Assembly: GCA_000403335.2 (NCBI GenBank)
Contig: KE159631.1
Coordinates: 245,229 to 309,228 of the forward strand
Length of the DNA: 64,000 bases
Origin: Lachnospiraceae bacterium MD335
GTDB taxonomy: Bacteria; Bacillota; Clostridia; Lachnospirales; Lachnospiraceae
Direction: 5' to 3'
Under the pieces are notes generated by a model, which saw only the letters and a list, made by a program, of their open reading frames with translations, was not told the DNA's origin and searched no databases. Position numbers and translations under genes: made by a program. Shown in pieces: positions 51,319 through 60,810 of the stretch (the stretch's first letter is position 1; the number at the start of each line of letters is the position of its first letter).

Positions 51319-53100
51319 TTAAATTAAATGTTCCCGCAGGAATACGGCGTTCAGAGTACGGCACATGTCCGCAAAAAGCGTAATGGCAATCTTGGGAAAT
51401 GCCGAGCTTCGGTCAAAAACGTCCGCGGAAATCAGACCGACAGGTTCCCCTTCCCTGTCGCGGACAATGTACTGCATAAAGCAGGCAACGCCGGTATCGG
51501 AGAGGAGCTTGTATACTTCGGGCGTCGAGAACTCCAGCGACTGCAGGTTGCTTACCGCAAGCAGGTTGTTTGTAAACAGGTAAAGGTATTTGACATTTTT
51601 CAGCACGGAAGGATCCGCCATAGGAACATCGGCAGGAAGCGTGTTCGTATAAGCAGGAGCGCCGCTGTCGCTCAAAAATACCGAAACACGGTTGATTGTC
51701 ATCACATGTGCAAAAAAGTCAAGTACTTCCGTAACGGAATCGGTTCCATATACAATCAAATCCGAAAGCATATTGTGGAGTGCATTGATGTCCGTCTCGG
51801 AATAAAACGTGTTTGACACGTTGATAATATCATCATCGTTCTGCAGGTTAAAATCGCCGTGCAGCTCTGGCTTGTAGATAATATAACGGTTTTTGCCCTT
51901 CACCTTTGCAAGATAGAGGGAGCGGTCCGCAATTTTAAACAAATCATGGTATGTTGTGGAAAACGGTCCGACACCGTAACGCGCAAGACCAATCGAACAG
52001 CTCAGCTTGCGTTCCATTTGGTCATGATAAACCGTTGCCACATTTGTTTTGATGCAGCGCAGTACGTTTCGAAATTCCAACTCGTCCGTAAACTGTTCAA
52101 ATACAATAAAGAACTCGTCGCCGCCCATGCGTCCGGCAACGGCGTTTGTTCCGACTGCGTTTTTGATGACGTTGCCGACAGCTTTAATAACTTTATCACC
52201 GAACATGTGTCCGAAATTATCATTGACACTCTTAAAGTCGTCAATATCGATAATTGCAAATGCAGTGCGGTCCCGGTTTTTTCCTTTGAGCGCATCTTCG
52301 GCATACTTCATAATAGACTTTTTATTTAAAAGACCGGTCAGGCTGTCAATGTAAGAATCCTCAAGAATGGTCGCATTGACATCACCGGTTGCTTCATGGA
52401 TGATTGCCCATGTGCCGATAACGACCTGGTCTCCGTTTTCATAATTTTTTGGTTTGAAACTCACACGGTAGCGTTCCAGTATGTTTGCATCGGATATAAT
52501 GCAGCCGTGGAACGTATAAGACTGGCTGAACTTTCCGTTGCGCAAAATGGAACAGAAGGTTTCGAAAGTCTCAAAATCTTCTTTTGCAACACGGTTTTGC
52601 TCCAGCATCTGTGTTTCCCACTCGCCGAAATTTTCGTCAAAAATGGTGACGTTTTGCTGATGATTTATATAATACAGATGAAACCGCTGTGTATCGGGAT
52701 AGTATGCAAAGACCGCTTCTCCGGTCAGCGATATGTATTCCCGTGCGGTAATAAGCCGTCTGTTCAGCTCATTTATACGATTTTCGGTGTTGCTGACATT
52801 GATAAGCGCAAGATCGTAGGAATTACCGTCCTGTGCAAGCTGAATGGTCAGAATATAACAGCACCGTTTTCCGTCCACTGTGATGTGCACACATTCGTCA
52901 CAGACCAGCCCGGGATGTTCAAGGCATTGGGCAGCGGCGGAGGCAATCTTTTTTTGTTCGTCGTCGCTTAACATTTTATAAACCGAATAATAGCTGTCCA
53001 TTCCCATCAAATTAAATATCTGAGGATTTCCGTCAATAATATTGAGTGACAGGTTAAAACGTCCTGCCGCATACGCAATGTCAAATTTTGTGTCAATCAC
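51319..53100 (-). CDS. GGDEF diguanylate cyclase with N- and C-terminal sensor regions
   Basis: 593 residues from GTG 53100 with AGGAGG seven bases upstream. The N-terminal 230 residues are PAS-like (two repeats suggested). The GGDEF domain (about 255-420) has DSLTGLLNKKSIMKYAED, IDIDDFKSVNDNFGH and an intact RMGGDEFFIVFE active site, so it should make c-di-GMP. The RxxD inhibitory site that usually lies five residues before GGDEF is absent. The C-terminal about 160 residues resemble a GAF-type domain. No membrane segments. It may oppose the HD-GYP enzyme at 43562. Confidence 0.93.
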   Translation of the reverse strand: MIDTKFDIAYAAGRFNLSLNIIDGNPQIFNLMGMDSYYSVYKMLSDDEQKKIASAAAQCLEHPGLVCDECVHITVDGKRCCYILTIQLAQDGNSYDLALINVSNTENRINELNRRLITAREYISLTGEAVFAYYPDTQRFHLYYINHQQNVTIFDENFGEWETQMLEQNRVAKEDFETFETFCSILRNGKFSQSYTFHGCIISDANILERYRVSFKPKNYENGDQVVIGTWAIIHEATGDVNATILEDSYIDSLTGLLNKKSIMKYAEDALKGKNRDRTAFAIIDIDDFKSVNDNFGHMFGDKVIKAVGNVIKNAVGTNAVAGRMGGDEFFIVFEQFTDELEFRNVLRCIKTNVATVYHDQMERKLSCSIGLARYGVGPFSTTYHDLFKIADRSLYLAKVKGKNRYIIYKPELHGDFNLQNDDDIINVSNTFYSETDINALHNMLSDLIVYGTDSVTEVLDFFAHVMTINRVSVFLSDSGAPAYTNTLPADVPMADPSVLKNVKYLYLFTNNLLAVSNLQSLEFSTPEVYKLLSDTGVACFMQYIVRDREGEPVGLISADVFDRSSAFPKIAITLFADMCRTLNAVFLREHLI

Positions 53101-53185
53101 AAGTGAACCTCCTACAATAGGAATACTAAAAACATATTATTTTAATGATAACAATTTTGGGGGAAAATGTAAAGGAAATAGACAA

Positions 53186-53230
53186 AAAACATGCATTTTT
53201 TTGTATTTTTATATACAAAATGCATGTTTT
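53186..53230. terminator. Hairpin between the GGDEF and hemolysin III genes
   Basis: AAAACATGCAT (53186..53196) pairs with ATGCATGTTTT (53220..53230), with further A/T pairing inside. It lies 35 bases after the end of the minus-strand hemolysin III gene, as a terminator would. Confidence 0.6.
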
Positions 53231-53264
53231 TGACAGAAAGCTTTTTGGTTTTCGTTCCAATTAG

Positions 53265-53906
53265 TCAGGCGATGTAAAAATACATAAAGATAAAATGACA
53301 AATACTGCCGCCCATAACGAAAAGGTGGAAAATTTCGTGAGAGCCGAAATTTTTATGGAGCGCGTTGAAAACAGGGAGCTTGAGCGCATAAATGACGCCG
53401 CCGATTGTGTAGATGACACCGCCTGCAAGCAGCCATCCGAATGCTGCGTGAGGAAGCGTGTTCCAAAGCGTTCCGAATACCAGGAGGCAAATCCAGCCCA
53501 TTGCGATGTAGATTGCGGAAGAAAACCATTTCGGACAGGTAATCCAACACATATTGACACACATTCCGGCAAGGGCGACACCCCATACGAGGGCGAGCAG
53601 GGTGTATCCCATGCTTCCGCCGAGTACGATAAGGCACACGGGGGTGTACGATCCGGCAATCAGTACAAAAATCATCATATGGTCAATTTTGCGGAAAATA
53701 TTAAGAACCTTTCCTGTAACGTTTACGCTGTGATAGAGCGTGCTTGCGCCGTACAGTAAAATCATGCTGACGGCAAAAACTGCCAAAGCTGCCGCGGCGG
53801 TACCTGTGGAAGCCTTGATGATAAGCGGAGATGCGGCAATTGACGCCATAAGGCAGGCAATAAAATGAGTTAGGGCGCTGCCCGGTTCACGTATTGTTAA
53901 TTGCAT
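53265..53906 (-). CDS. Hemolysin III / PAQR-family membrane protein
   Basis: 213 residues, GGAGGAGG upstream. Seven membrane helices. The family motifs are LLYGASTLYHS with the zinc Ser/His, IFRKIDHMMIF, IAGSYTPVCL, and the C-terminal HEIFHLFVMGGSICHF with the two other histidines. PAQR proteins are probably zinc-dependent hydrolases of membrane lipids; the hemolysin name is historical. Confidence 0.93.
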   Translation of the reverse strand: MQLTIREPGSALTHFIACLMASIAASPLIIKASTGTAAAALAVFAVSMILLYGASTLYHSVNVTGKVLNIFRKIDHMMIFVLIAGSYTPVCLIVLGGSMGYTLLALVWGVALAGMCVNMCWITCPKWFSSAIYIAMGWICLLVFGTLWNTLPHAAFGWLLAGGVIYTIGGVIYALKLPVFNALHKNFGSHEIFHLFVMGGSICHFIFMYFYIA

Positions 53907-54076
53907 AATAATCCTCCTCCTTGTAGCTTGTAATTTATAGAAATAAAACTAATTTGGTTTTGATAAACTGTGCATGTGGTAATCAATACTACGTTCTAAT
54001 TACAATAATACTACTCCTTATCATATTCAATGTCAAGAATAAAATACAAAAAATTATAAAAAATTATAAAATTATT

Positions 54077-55420
54077 TTAGCCGTAATGATATTGCCCGCG
54101 ATACTTTACAAAGCATACAACAGTGACAAGCAGTGCAAGAAACTCCGCCGCTGCAATCGAAAGCCAAATGCCGTCAAGTCCCAAAATAAGAGGAAGGATC
54201 AATACCGCGGCGATTTGAAACACTAATGTCCGCAAAAAGGAAATTGCAGCGGAGACAACGCCATTTCCAAGCGCTGTAAAAAAAGCGGAAGCGAAAATGT
54301 TAAAGCCGGTTATCAGAAACGACAGCGAATATAGACAGAATCCCCGTCTTGTAAGTGCGGTCAACTCTGCATCATATCCAACGAAAATTTGTGCAAGCGG
54401 CTGTGCCGTAATAATGGCGGCAGTAGTCAGCATCATATTCCAAAGGGTAATCAGACAAATGCTTTTTCGGAACAATCCTTTTAGTTCGCCATGATTGCCG
54501 GCGCCGTAATGATAACCGACGACTGGGGCGCTGCCAATGGCATAGCCGATAAAAATCGCCGCAAAAATAAAACTTACATACATAATGACGCCGTATGCAG
54601 CGATACCGTCCTCGCCCACATAGCGTATAAGTTGAAAGTTATACAGGATATTGACTAAGGACATGGATATGTTGGTCATTAATTCCGACGAGCCGTTAAT
54701 ACATGTTTTTAATAAAACGCGCGTGTCTGTTTTCGTTTTCACCAGTCTTAAACGGCTTGTGTTTGGTCTGTAAAAATAAATAAGCGGTGCAAAACCGCCA
54801 ATCAACTGGCTTACAGCCGTGGCAGCGGCAGCGCCCACAATTCCCCACTGGAAAATGGCAATAAAAACAAAATCAAGGACCATGTTGGCAGCTCCCGACG
54901 CAACGGTGACGGCAAGACCAAACTGCGGGCGTTCCGCGGTAACGAGAAAACTTTGAAATACATTTTGCAGCATAAACGCAGTCTCTGCGCACAGGATAAT
55001 ACGTCCGTAGATAACACAGTTGTCAAGCATTTCGCCCGTGGCGCCGAAAGCGGCTGCAATCGGACGCAGAAAAAGAAATCCGATTACCGTCAGGACAATG
55101 CCGCATCCGATGACGACATAAACAATCATGGAAAAGTATTGATTTGCTTTATCCGGCTTGCCTTCGCCGAGCGCCTGTGAGACAACGGCGCTGCCGCCGG
55201 TGCCGAACATAAAGCCGACAGCGCCCATAATCATCAAAAACGGATAAATCAGATTAAGCGCCGCAAACGGTGTTTTTCCTACATAATTGGACACGAACAA
55301 ACCGTCCACGACACCGTAGATTGACGTAAAAATCATCATGACGATAGACGGGAAAACAAATCGCAGCAGCCGTGCGTATGTAAAATGATCGGATAATTGA
55401 ATTTTTGTCTGTTTTTTCAT
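54077..55420 (-). CDS. MATE-family efflux transporter
   Basis: 447 residues, AGGAGA upstream. About twelve membrane helices in two related halves, opening LLRFVFPSIVMMIFTSIYGV with the conserved Asp-Gly in VDGLFVSNYVG and FMFGTGGSAVVSQALGEG. It exports cationic drugs or metabolites using a Na+ or H+ gradient. It lies 26 bases after a MarR-family regulator and is probably repressed by it. Confidence 0.95.
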   Translation of the reverse strand: MKKQTKIQLSDHFTYARLLRFVFPSIVMMIFTSIYGVVDGLFVSNYVGKTPFAALNLIYPFLMIMGAVGFMFGTGGSAVVSQALGEGKPDKANQYFSMIVYVVIGCGIVLTVIGFLFLRPIAAAFGATGEMLDNCVIYGRIILCAETAFMLQNVFQSFLVTAERPQFGLAVTVASGAANMVLDFVFIAIFQWGIVGAAAATAVSQLIGGFAPLIYFYRPNTSRLRLVKTKTDTRVLLKTCINGSSELMTNISMSLVNILYNFQLIRYVGEDGIAAYGVIMYVSFIFAAIFIGYAIGSAPVVGYHYGAGNHGELKGLFRKSICLITLWNMMLTTAAIITAQPLAQIFVGYDAELTALTRRGFCLYSLSFLITGFNIFASAFFTALGNGVVSAAISFLRTLVFQIAAVLILPLILGLDGIWLSIAAAEFLALLVTVVCFVKYRGQYHYG

Positions 55421-55446
55421 TATGTAAATTCTCCTCTTATCAGTTG

Positions 55447-55914
55447 TTAGGTTTTCTTTTCATCCTGTATATAAAATGGCAGATTTGCGGCCTGAGCGCG
55501 CAGTTGGCATAGATATTGTTCCGTCAGCAAAAGCAGCGTGTCAAGCTCATTGGCATTCATACCAGAGCAGACCTGATTTTCCATGTCAATAACGGGGACA
55601 ATTTTTTCCTCCGAAAAAGATATGCCTTTTGGTGTCAGGAAAATCTGCATTTCCCGCCCCTTTGCGGATTTCAGATAAAGAAACCCTTCTTTTTCAAGCC
55701 GGTGAATGGCAGAATGAATGGTCTGCTTACTGGTAAATGCGTAGTCGCAGATGTCTTTTTGACAGCAGCCGTCACCAAGGGCGATAATAGCGTAAAAAAT
55801 ATCGAACACACTGTCGGAGCTTCCGATTTGGACACAAATATCATGATAAAATTCCGAAAGCGCTTTATTCAGGCGATTGAGTTGATTTTGTTTTTGTGAA
55901 AGATAAGGCGTCAT
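55447..55914 (-). CDS. MarR-family transcriptional regulator
   Basis: 155 residues, AAAGGAA upstream. A winged helix-turn-helix (about 50-110; QKDICDYAFTSKQTIHSAIH, then LEKEGFLYLKSAKGREMQI) lies between dimerisation helices. The AKGREMQIFLTPKG wing is typical. The promoter contains a perfect 13-bp inverted repeat, the likely autoregulatory operator. It probably controls the MATE gene in the same operon. Confidence 0.94.
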   Translation of the reverse strand: MTPYLSQKQNQLNRLNKALSEFYHDICVQIGSSDSVFDIFYAIIALGDGCCQKDICDYAFTSKQTIHSAIHRLEKEGFLYLKSAKGREMQIFLTPKGISFSEEKIVPVIDMENQVCSGMNANELDTLLLLTEQYLCQLRAQAANLPFYIQDEKKT

Positions 55915-55943
55915 ATTTATAGTTCCTTTCCAAATGTTATTTC

Positions 55944-55995
55944 AAGTCTGATTTCGTACTTATTACAGTATAGTCCGAAATCAGACTTGTGTCAA
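55944..55995 (-). promoter_or_regulatory. MarR-MATE promoter with 13-bp operator arms
   Basis: On the minus strand TTGACA (55990..55995), a 17-base spacer and TATACT (55967..55972). The inverted repeat AAGTCTGATTTCG (55944..55956) and CGAAATCAGACTT (55976..55988) flanks the -10, with one arm inside the spacer, so a bound dimer would block RNA polymerase. Confidence 0.8.
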
Positions 55996-56014
55996 GAGGA
56001 AAAAGAATATAATA

Positions 56015-56042
56015 AAAAGGACTATCACGCGACAGTCCTTTT
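56015..56042 (-). terminator. spoIIID terminator
   Basis: AAAAGGACT (56015..56023) and AGTCCTTTT (56034..56042) pair perfectly. It lies 22 bases after the spoIIID stop. Confidence 0.8.
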
Positions 56043-56064
56043 ATGGCATGACGCTTCGGGAACC

Positions 56065-56316
56065 TTATGCCCGATGCAGGTATTTCTCGCGGGTGGCAAG
56101 TCCCCCTCTTATGTGGCGCTCCGATTTATTGACGTCAAGCACGGCGCGCGCCTGTTTTGCAAGCGTTGGATTAACCTGCATCAGGCGTGAGGTGACATCC
56201 TTATGTACGGTTGATTTCGATACACCAAACGCTTTTGCAGTCTGCCTCACAGTCGTGTTATTATCAATAATATACATAGCAATATTGATGGCTCGTTCCT
56301 CAATATAATCCTTCAT
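56065..56316 (-). CDS. spoIIID: Stage III sporulation protein D
   Basis: 83 residues with AAGGAGAA upstream. MKDYIEERAINIAMYIIDNN and the helix-turn-helix region TVRQTAKAFGVSKSTVHKDV are near-canonical. It is a DNA-binding regulator of mother-cell gene expression. It is monocistronic, with a sigma-E-like promoter and its own terminator. Confidence 0.97.
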   Translation of the reverse strand: MKDYIEERAINIAMYIIDNNTTVRQTAKAFGVSKSTVHKDVTSRLMQVNPTLAKQARAVLDVNKSERHIRGGLATREKYLHRA

Positions 56317-56352
56317 GGTTTGGAAAAGGTTCTCCTTTTTGATGCTTTGTAC

Positions 56353-56380
56353 ATTCTATGAACGGTTGCGGGGAATTATG
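56353..56380 (-). promoter_or_regulatory. Sigma-E-like promoter of spoIIID
   Basis: On the minus strand CATAATT (56374..56380) and CATAGAAT (56353..56360) are 13 bases apart, giving 16 bases between the ATA and CATA cores. This fits mother-cell sigma-E promoters, which drive spoIIID in Bacillus. Confidence 0.5.
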
Positions 56381-56395
56381 AAAAGAAAGTGCGGG

Positions 56396-56424
56396 TTGTT
56401 AAAAGACAGGCTTTTCATTATAAT
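56396..56424 (+). promoter_or_regulatory. sbcDC promoter
   Basis: TTGTTA (56396..56401), 17 bases, TATAAT (56419..56424), ending 23 bases before the sbcD start. Confidence 0.7.
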
Positions 56425-56447
56425 AAAATGAATGGAGGGTTATTATC

Positions 56448-57614
56448 ATGCGTTTTTTTCATTTATCAGATTTACATATCGGACTGAAATTAATGAACCG
56501 CGATTTGAGTGCGGATCAGGAATACATCTTAAAACAGATTGCAGCGCTGGCGGCGGAGCATAAACCCGACGCAGTCGTGATTGCGGGTGACATCTATGAC
56601 AGGCCGGTCCCGTCTGCGGAAGCGGTGGATTTGTTTGATAAATTCGTAACGGACCTGACAGAAACACTTCCCGACAGTGCGGTTATGATGATTAGCGGCA
56701 ATCATGACAGTGCGCAGCGGGTGGACTGTTTTCGGAATGTTTTGTCAAAGCACAGGCTGTACATGATCGGTATGCCGCCAAGGACGCAGGAAGAACATAT
56801 TGAGAAAGTTGTTTTGGAGGATTCGTATGGAACGGTAAATTTTTATCTGCTTCCGTTTGTCAAACCGTCCATGGTCAGACAGATTGCCGGCGAGGCTGAA
56901 AACGGAAATAACTTGTCATACAATGAAACGCTGCATCGGCTGATTGACAGGGAGAACATTGATGAGAATGAAAGAAACGTGATGGTCAGCCACCAGTTTT
57001 ATCTGCCGAAGGGAAAAAATGCGGACGAGGTTGACCGCATGGATTCCGAGATTAGAACGGTCGGTAATATCGATGAAATCTGTGCCGACGTGCTGGAGCG
57101 CTTTGACTATGCGGCGTTGGGGCACATCCATAAACCGATGAAGGTCGGGAGGGAAACCATCCGCTATTGCGGTACGCCGCTGGCATGTTCTGTCAGTGAG
57201 GCGGGGCAGCAGAAGGGGATTATCATGGTGGATATGGCAAACAAAGGGGAGATAGCGACAACTGTGCTTCCATTAAAGCCGTTGCGCGAGGTACGTGTGA
57301 TTAAGGGTGATTTGAAAGACGTACTGAAAAAAGGCTGCGAAGACTATGTGACCGTGGTATTGTGCGATAAGGCGGATTTGGATGTAATTGACATGCAGGA
57401 CAAACTGCGGTTTGCGTTTCCGAACCTGTTGGAGATTCGCAGGGAATGTCAGGGAAGACCGGATTATCAGCCGGTGATTGCCGAAAAGGAGATTTTAGAC
57501 CCATTTGCACTGTGCTGTTCGTTTATGAAGGACAGAATTGACGGGGAGGAAGCGGACGCATATCGCAGTATTCTTGCGGATGTTGTGAATGCGGTCAACA
57601 ATAGGGAGGATTAA
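56448..57614 (+). CDS. sbcD: Exonuclease subunit SbcD (Mre11 family)
   Basis: 388 residues. The calcineurin-like phosphoesterase motifs are complete: HLSDLHIG at the start, VIAGDIYDRP (about 45), ISGNHDSAQR (about 84), MVSHQFY and LGHIHKPMK with the metal histidines. A C-terminal capping domain follows. With SbcC it cuts hairpins and protein-blocked DNA ends. The stop is one base before the sbcC ATG. Confidence 0.97.
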   Translation: MRFFHLSDLHIGLKLMNRDLSADQEYILKQIAALAAEHKPDAVVIAGDIYDRPVPSAEAVDLFDKFVTDLTETLPDSAVMMISGNHDSAQRVDCFRNVLSKHRLYMIGMPPRTQEEHIEKVVLEDSYGTVNFYLLPFVKPSMVRQIAGEAENGNNLSYNETLHRLIDRENIDENERNVMVSHQFYLPKGKNADEVDRMDSEIRTVGNIDEICADVLERFDYAALGHIHKPMKVGRETIRYCGTPLACSVSEAGQQKGIIMVDMANKGEIATTVLPLKPLREVRVIKGDLKDVLKKGCEDYVTVVLCDKADLDVIDMQDKLRFAFPNLLEIRRECQGRPDYQPVIAEKEILDPFALCCSFMKDRIDGEEADAYRSILADVVNAVNNRED

Positions 57615-57615
57615 A

Positions 57616-60600
57616 ATGAAACCAATCAAACTGGTTATGGAGGCGTTCGGCTCCTATGGAGCGCGGACAACCATCGACTTTACACAGCCCGGTCAAAATC
57701 TTTTTTTGATAACGGGCGATACCGGGGCAGGGAAGAGCACGATTTTTGATGCGATTGTGTTTGCGCTTTACGGAAAGGCAAGTTCTGCGGAAAATGAAAA
57801 GAAAGGTGAAATTTTGCGCAGCCAATATGCGCCGCTTGGCGTGGAGCCGTTTGTAATGTTAGTGTTTTCGGAGGGAGAGGATACCTATACCATAAAACGA
57901 ATTCCGGCATATCGGAAGCTGCGGGAAAAGGGCGAAGGAAAGGGAACATTAAAGGATAAGGCGGAAACGGAAAAGGTATCATTGTTTTTGCCAAACGGGC
58001 AGGAGTATGCAAACGGAATCGAGGAAACAAACAAAAAAATAGAGGAACTTACAGGTCTTACAAGGGCGCAGTTTATGCAGATTGCGATGATTGCGCAGGG
58101 AGAGTTTATGAAAATTCTGCGTGCCGAATCAAAGCAGAAAAAAGAAATTTTCCGCAAGCTGTTTCACACGGAAATTTTTGAAAAGATAGTCAGGGAGTTG
58201 GAGAACCGTAAGAGTGAAAAAGGCAAAGTGCTTGAGCGCATGAAAACGGAGTGCAGGATGATTGTTTCGGGTGCGGCGATTCCTAAGGACTGTGAGAACG
58301 AAGCGTGCCTGAACGCGATAAAGGGGCAGATAACAGACGGCTCACTGGCAAACATGGACCAGTTTATTGCGGAGCTTGGAACGCTATGCAAAAGACTTGA
58401 GGAGGAACGAAACAGTCTTGGAGAGCATGTGCAAAAAGCGGAGGAACAAAGGGACCATGCAAGGGAGGCGTACACGAGAGCAGAGGGAATTGTTAAGTAT
58501 TTCACACAGTTGGAGAACGCTGAAGATACGCTAAGGGAATGCGAGCGTATCAGCGGTGCAATCAAGCAGAAGGAAACGCTGATCCGGGATATTCGCTCGG
58601 CGTATGAAATACAGGCATTGTTTCTGCGGTATGAGGAGGCGGAGAAAAAGGCAAAGGAAACCGCTTTGAATATTGAACATAAGAAAGCGGTTCTGCCCAA
58701 ATTGACTGCCGCCGCAAGCGATGCGGAGGATGCAGAGAAGAGAGCAAAGACTGCGCTGGAAACGGAGCAGAGCGGCTTGAACCGGATTCAGGAGCGTGTT
58801 GCGGAAGCAAAAAAGACCTTTGATAAAATCAGGCTTGCAAAGGAAGCGCTGCAAAAAAGCAAGGCTGCGCTTGAGGTTGCGGCAAAGGCTGAGACGGATG
58901 CGCGAAAGTCGCTGGAGAACTTAAAGATAAAAGAAATGAACTGGAAAGAAAGAGCCAGGGAACTGGGGAATGCGGAGGCGGCATACGAGGCGTGGAAAGG
59001 CAAAAACGCGGAACTGGAACGGATTGGAGCGGATGTAGAAAGTTTAAAAAAGCAGAAGGCAGAGCTGTCGCAGTGTGAAGTCAGAAAGCAGAAAGCACAG
59101 GCGGATTTTGCGAAGGCGGCAGGCGCATATGAGGCGAAAAACGAAGAATATCAGATGTGGAACAGACGTTATATGGCATCAAAGGCAAAGTATTTCCTTG
59201 ACCGGCTTGAGGACGGAAAGCCTTGTCCGATTTGCGGCGCAACACAGCATCCGAACCCCTGCCGGATTGCGGCAGATACAGGGGATATTTCGGAAGAACG
59301 TTTGGAGGAGCTGAAAAATGCGGCACAACAGTTGAACAAAGCGCAGCTTGAATTTGCGGGGCGTTCGAATGCCGCCGCGGCTGCATGGGAGGAAAAAAAG
59401 AAATCATTTGACGAAAGCTTTGCAAAATTACGCCATTGCGAAAGCTTAAAGGCGCATAGCGGCGCGGCGGAGCAGGAGATTACGGACGAAACGGTTTTGG
59501 ATATTTTCAAGCGTTGGAAAGCTGCGGTTTTAAAAGAGGGAACGCGGTTGGAGAAAAACAGAATGCAGCAGAAGGAGATTGAGAACGCCCTTTTCGACGC
59601 GGCAGAGGAAAAGGAGCGGCTTGGCGAAACGATAGAGCGCCATCATCAGGCAGCAGGAGCTGCGAATACGGATTTAAAAAGCTGCGAACGGGAAATTGAA
59701 AGCCTGACGAAAGGATTGCAGTACGCATCTGAGAAAGACGCCGAAAACGATCTGCAGGCAGCAAAAGAAAAATATGACGAAAAAAAGCACGAATATGATA
59801 AGGCGGCGAAAGACGCATTGAAAACAGCGAAGGATAAGACGGAGATGGAAACGTCCATTCGCCAGTATGAACAGGAGCTTCCCAAACTGACTGCGGATAC
59901 GGCAGAAAAGAAAGAGGCGTATGTAACAGCCATGCAGGAAAAGGACTTATCGGAAGCAGAATGGGAAGAGATTGTCAAAAAGCACCGCAAAGACGAACCG
60001 GATCAACTCCAAAAAGAGGTTCAGAAGTACGGAGAGAAAAGCGCGTCGGCAAAGAGTTTAAAGGACGCCGCTGAAAAAGCAGTTGCAGGAAAAGCGCGCC
60101 CGGATTTGGATGCGCTAAAGCAGGCACAGGAAACCGCGCAGGAGGTATACCGCAATGCGCGTGAAACATATGACACGGTAAGAACGCTGTGTCAGGATAA
60201 CCAAAAGGTATATGAGCAGTTAAAACCGCGCAACCGCGAATGCACTGCTTTCGCATCGGAATACAATCAATTGGAAAAATTGTATAAGTTGTTTTCGGGA
60301 ACCGTGAGCGGAGGACGCATGGACTTGGAAACGTATGTTCAGAGATATTATTTGGAACAAATTTTATATGCGGCAAACAAACGCTTTCAGAGCATGTCAG
60401 CAGGACAGTTTGAATTGCGCATGACTGATTTGGAGAAAGCCGGAGAAGGAAAAAATAAGGGACTGGATTTAATGGTGTACTCCACCGTTACCGGAAAGAC
60501 GCGGGAAATCCGTACGCTTTCCGGCGGGGAATCATTTATGGCAGCGCTCGCCCTGTCCTTAGGTATGGCAGACCAAATACAGCAAAGCGCTGCGGCATTG

Positions 60601-60810
60601 AATCTTGACATCATGTTTATCGATGAAGGGTTCGGTTCCCTTGACGAGCACTCCAGAAGTCAAGCCGTAAAAGTTTTAAAGGAAATGGCAGGCGGTGCAA
60701 GACTTGTTGGTATTATCTCGCATGTTACGGAGCTGAAACAGGAAATTGATAATCAGCTGCTTGTCAGCCGTGACGAAACCGGCAGTCATATCAAGTGGCA
60801 GACGAGTTAA
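57616..60810 (+). CDS. sbcC: Exonuclease subunit SbcC (Rad50 family)
   Basis: 1064 residues from ATG 57616 (GGGAGG upstream). N-terminal ATPase half with ITGDTGAGKSTIFDAI (about 35-50). Two long coiled-coil arms, rich in Lys, Glu and Ala, surround the zinc hook KPCPICGATQHP at about 535. The C-terminal half has the signature LSGGESFMAALALSLGMAD and Walker B DIMFIDEGFGSLDE. It works with SbcD in DNA end processing. The TAA shares a TTAA with the convergent SulP gene stop. Confidence 0.97.
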   Translation: MKPIKLVMEAFGSYGARTTIDFTQPGQNLFLITGDTGAGKSTIFDAIVFALYGKASSAENEKKGEILRSQYAPLGVEPFVMLVFSEGEDTYTIKRIPAYRKLREKGEGKGTLKDKAETEKVSLFLPNGQEYANGIEETNKKIEELTGLTRAQFMQIAMIAQGEFMKILRAESKQKKEIFRKLFHTEIFEKIVRELENRKSEKGKVLERMKTECRMIVSGAAIPKDCENEACLNAIKGQITDGSLANMDQFIAELGTLCKRLEEERNSLGEHVQKAEEQRDHAREAYTRAEGIVKYFTQLENAEDTLRECERISGAIKQKETLIRDIRSAYEIQALFLRYEEAEKKAKETALNIEHKKAVLPKLTAAASDAEDAEKRAKTALETEQSGLNRIQERVAEAKKTFDKIRLAKEALQKSKAALEVAAKAETDARKSLENLKIKEMNWKERARELGNAEAAYEAWKGKNAELERIGADVESLKKQKAELSQCEVRKQKAQADFAKAAGAYEAKNEEYQMWNRRYMASKAKYFLDRLEDGKPCPICGATQHPNPCRIAADTGDISEERLEELKNAAQQLNKAQLEFAGRSNAAAAAWEEKKKSFDESFAKLRHCESLKAHSGAAEQEITDETVLDIFKRWKAAVLKEGTRLEKNRMQQKEIENALFDAAEEKERLGETIERHHQAAGAANTDLKSCEREIESLTKGLQYASEKDAENDLQAAKEKYDEKKHEYDKAAKDALKTAKDKTEMETSIRQYEQELPKLTADTAEKKEAYVTAMQEKDLSEAEWEEIVKKHRKDEPDQLQKEVQKYGEKSASAKSLKDAAEKAVAGKARPDLDALKQAQETAQEVYRNARETYDTVRTLCQDNQKVYEQLKPRNRECTAFASEYNQLEKLYKLFSGTVSGGRMDLETYVQRYYLEQILYAANKRFQSMSAGQFELRMTDLEKAGEGKNKGLDLMVYSTVTGKTREIRTLSGGESFMAALALSLGMADQIQQSAAALNLDIMFIDEGFGSLDEHSRSQAVKVLKEMAGGARLVGIISHVTELKQEIDNQLLVSRDETGSHIKWQTS

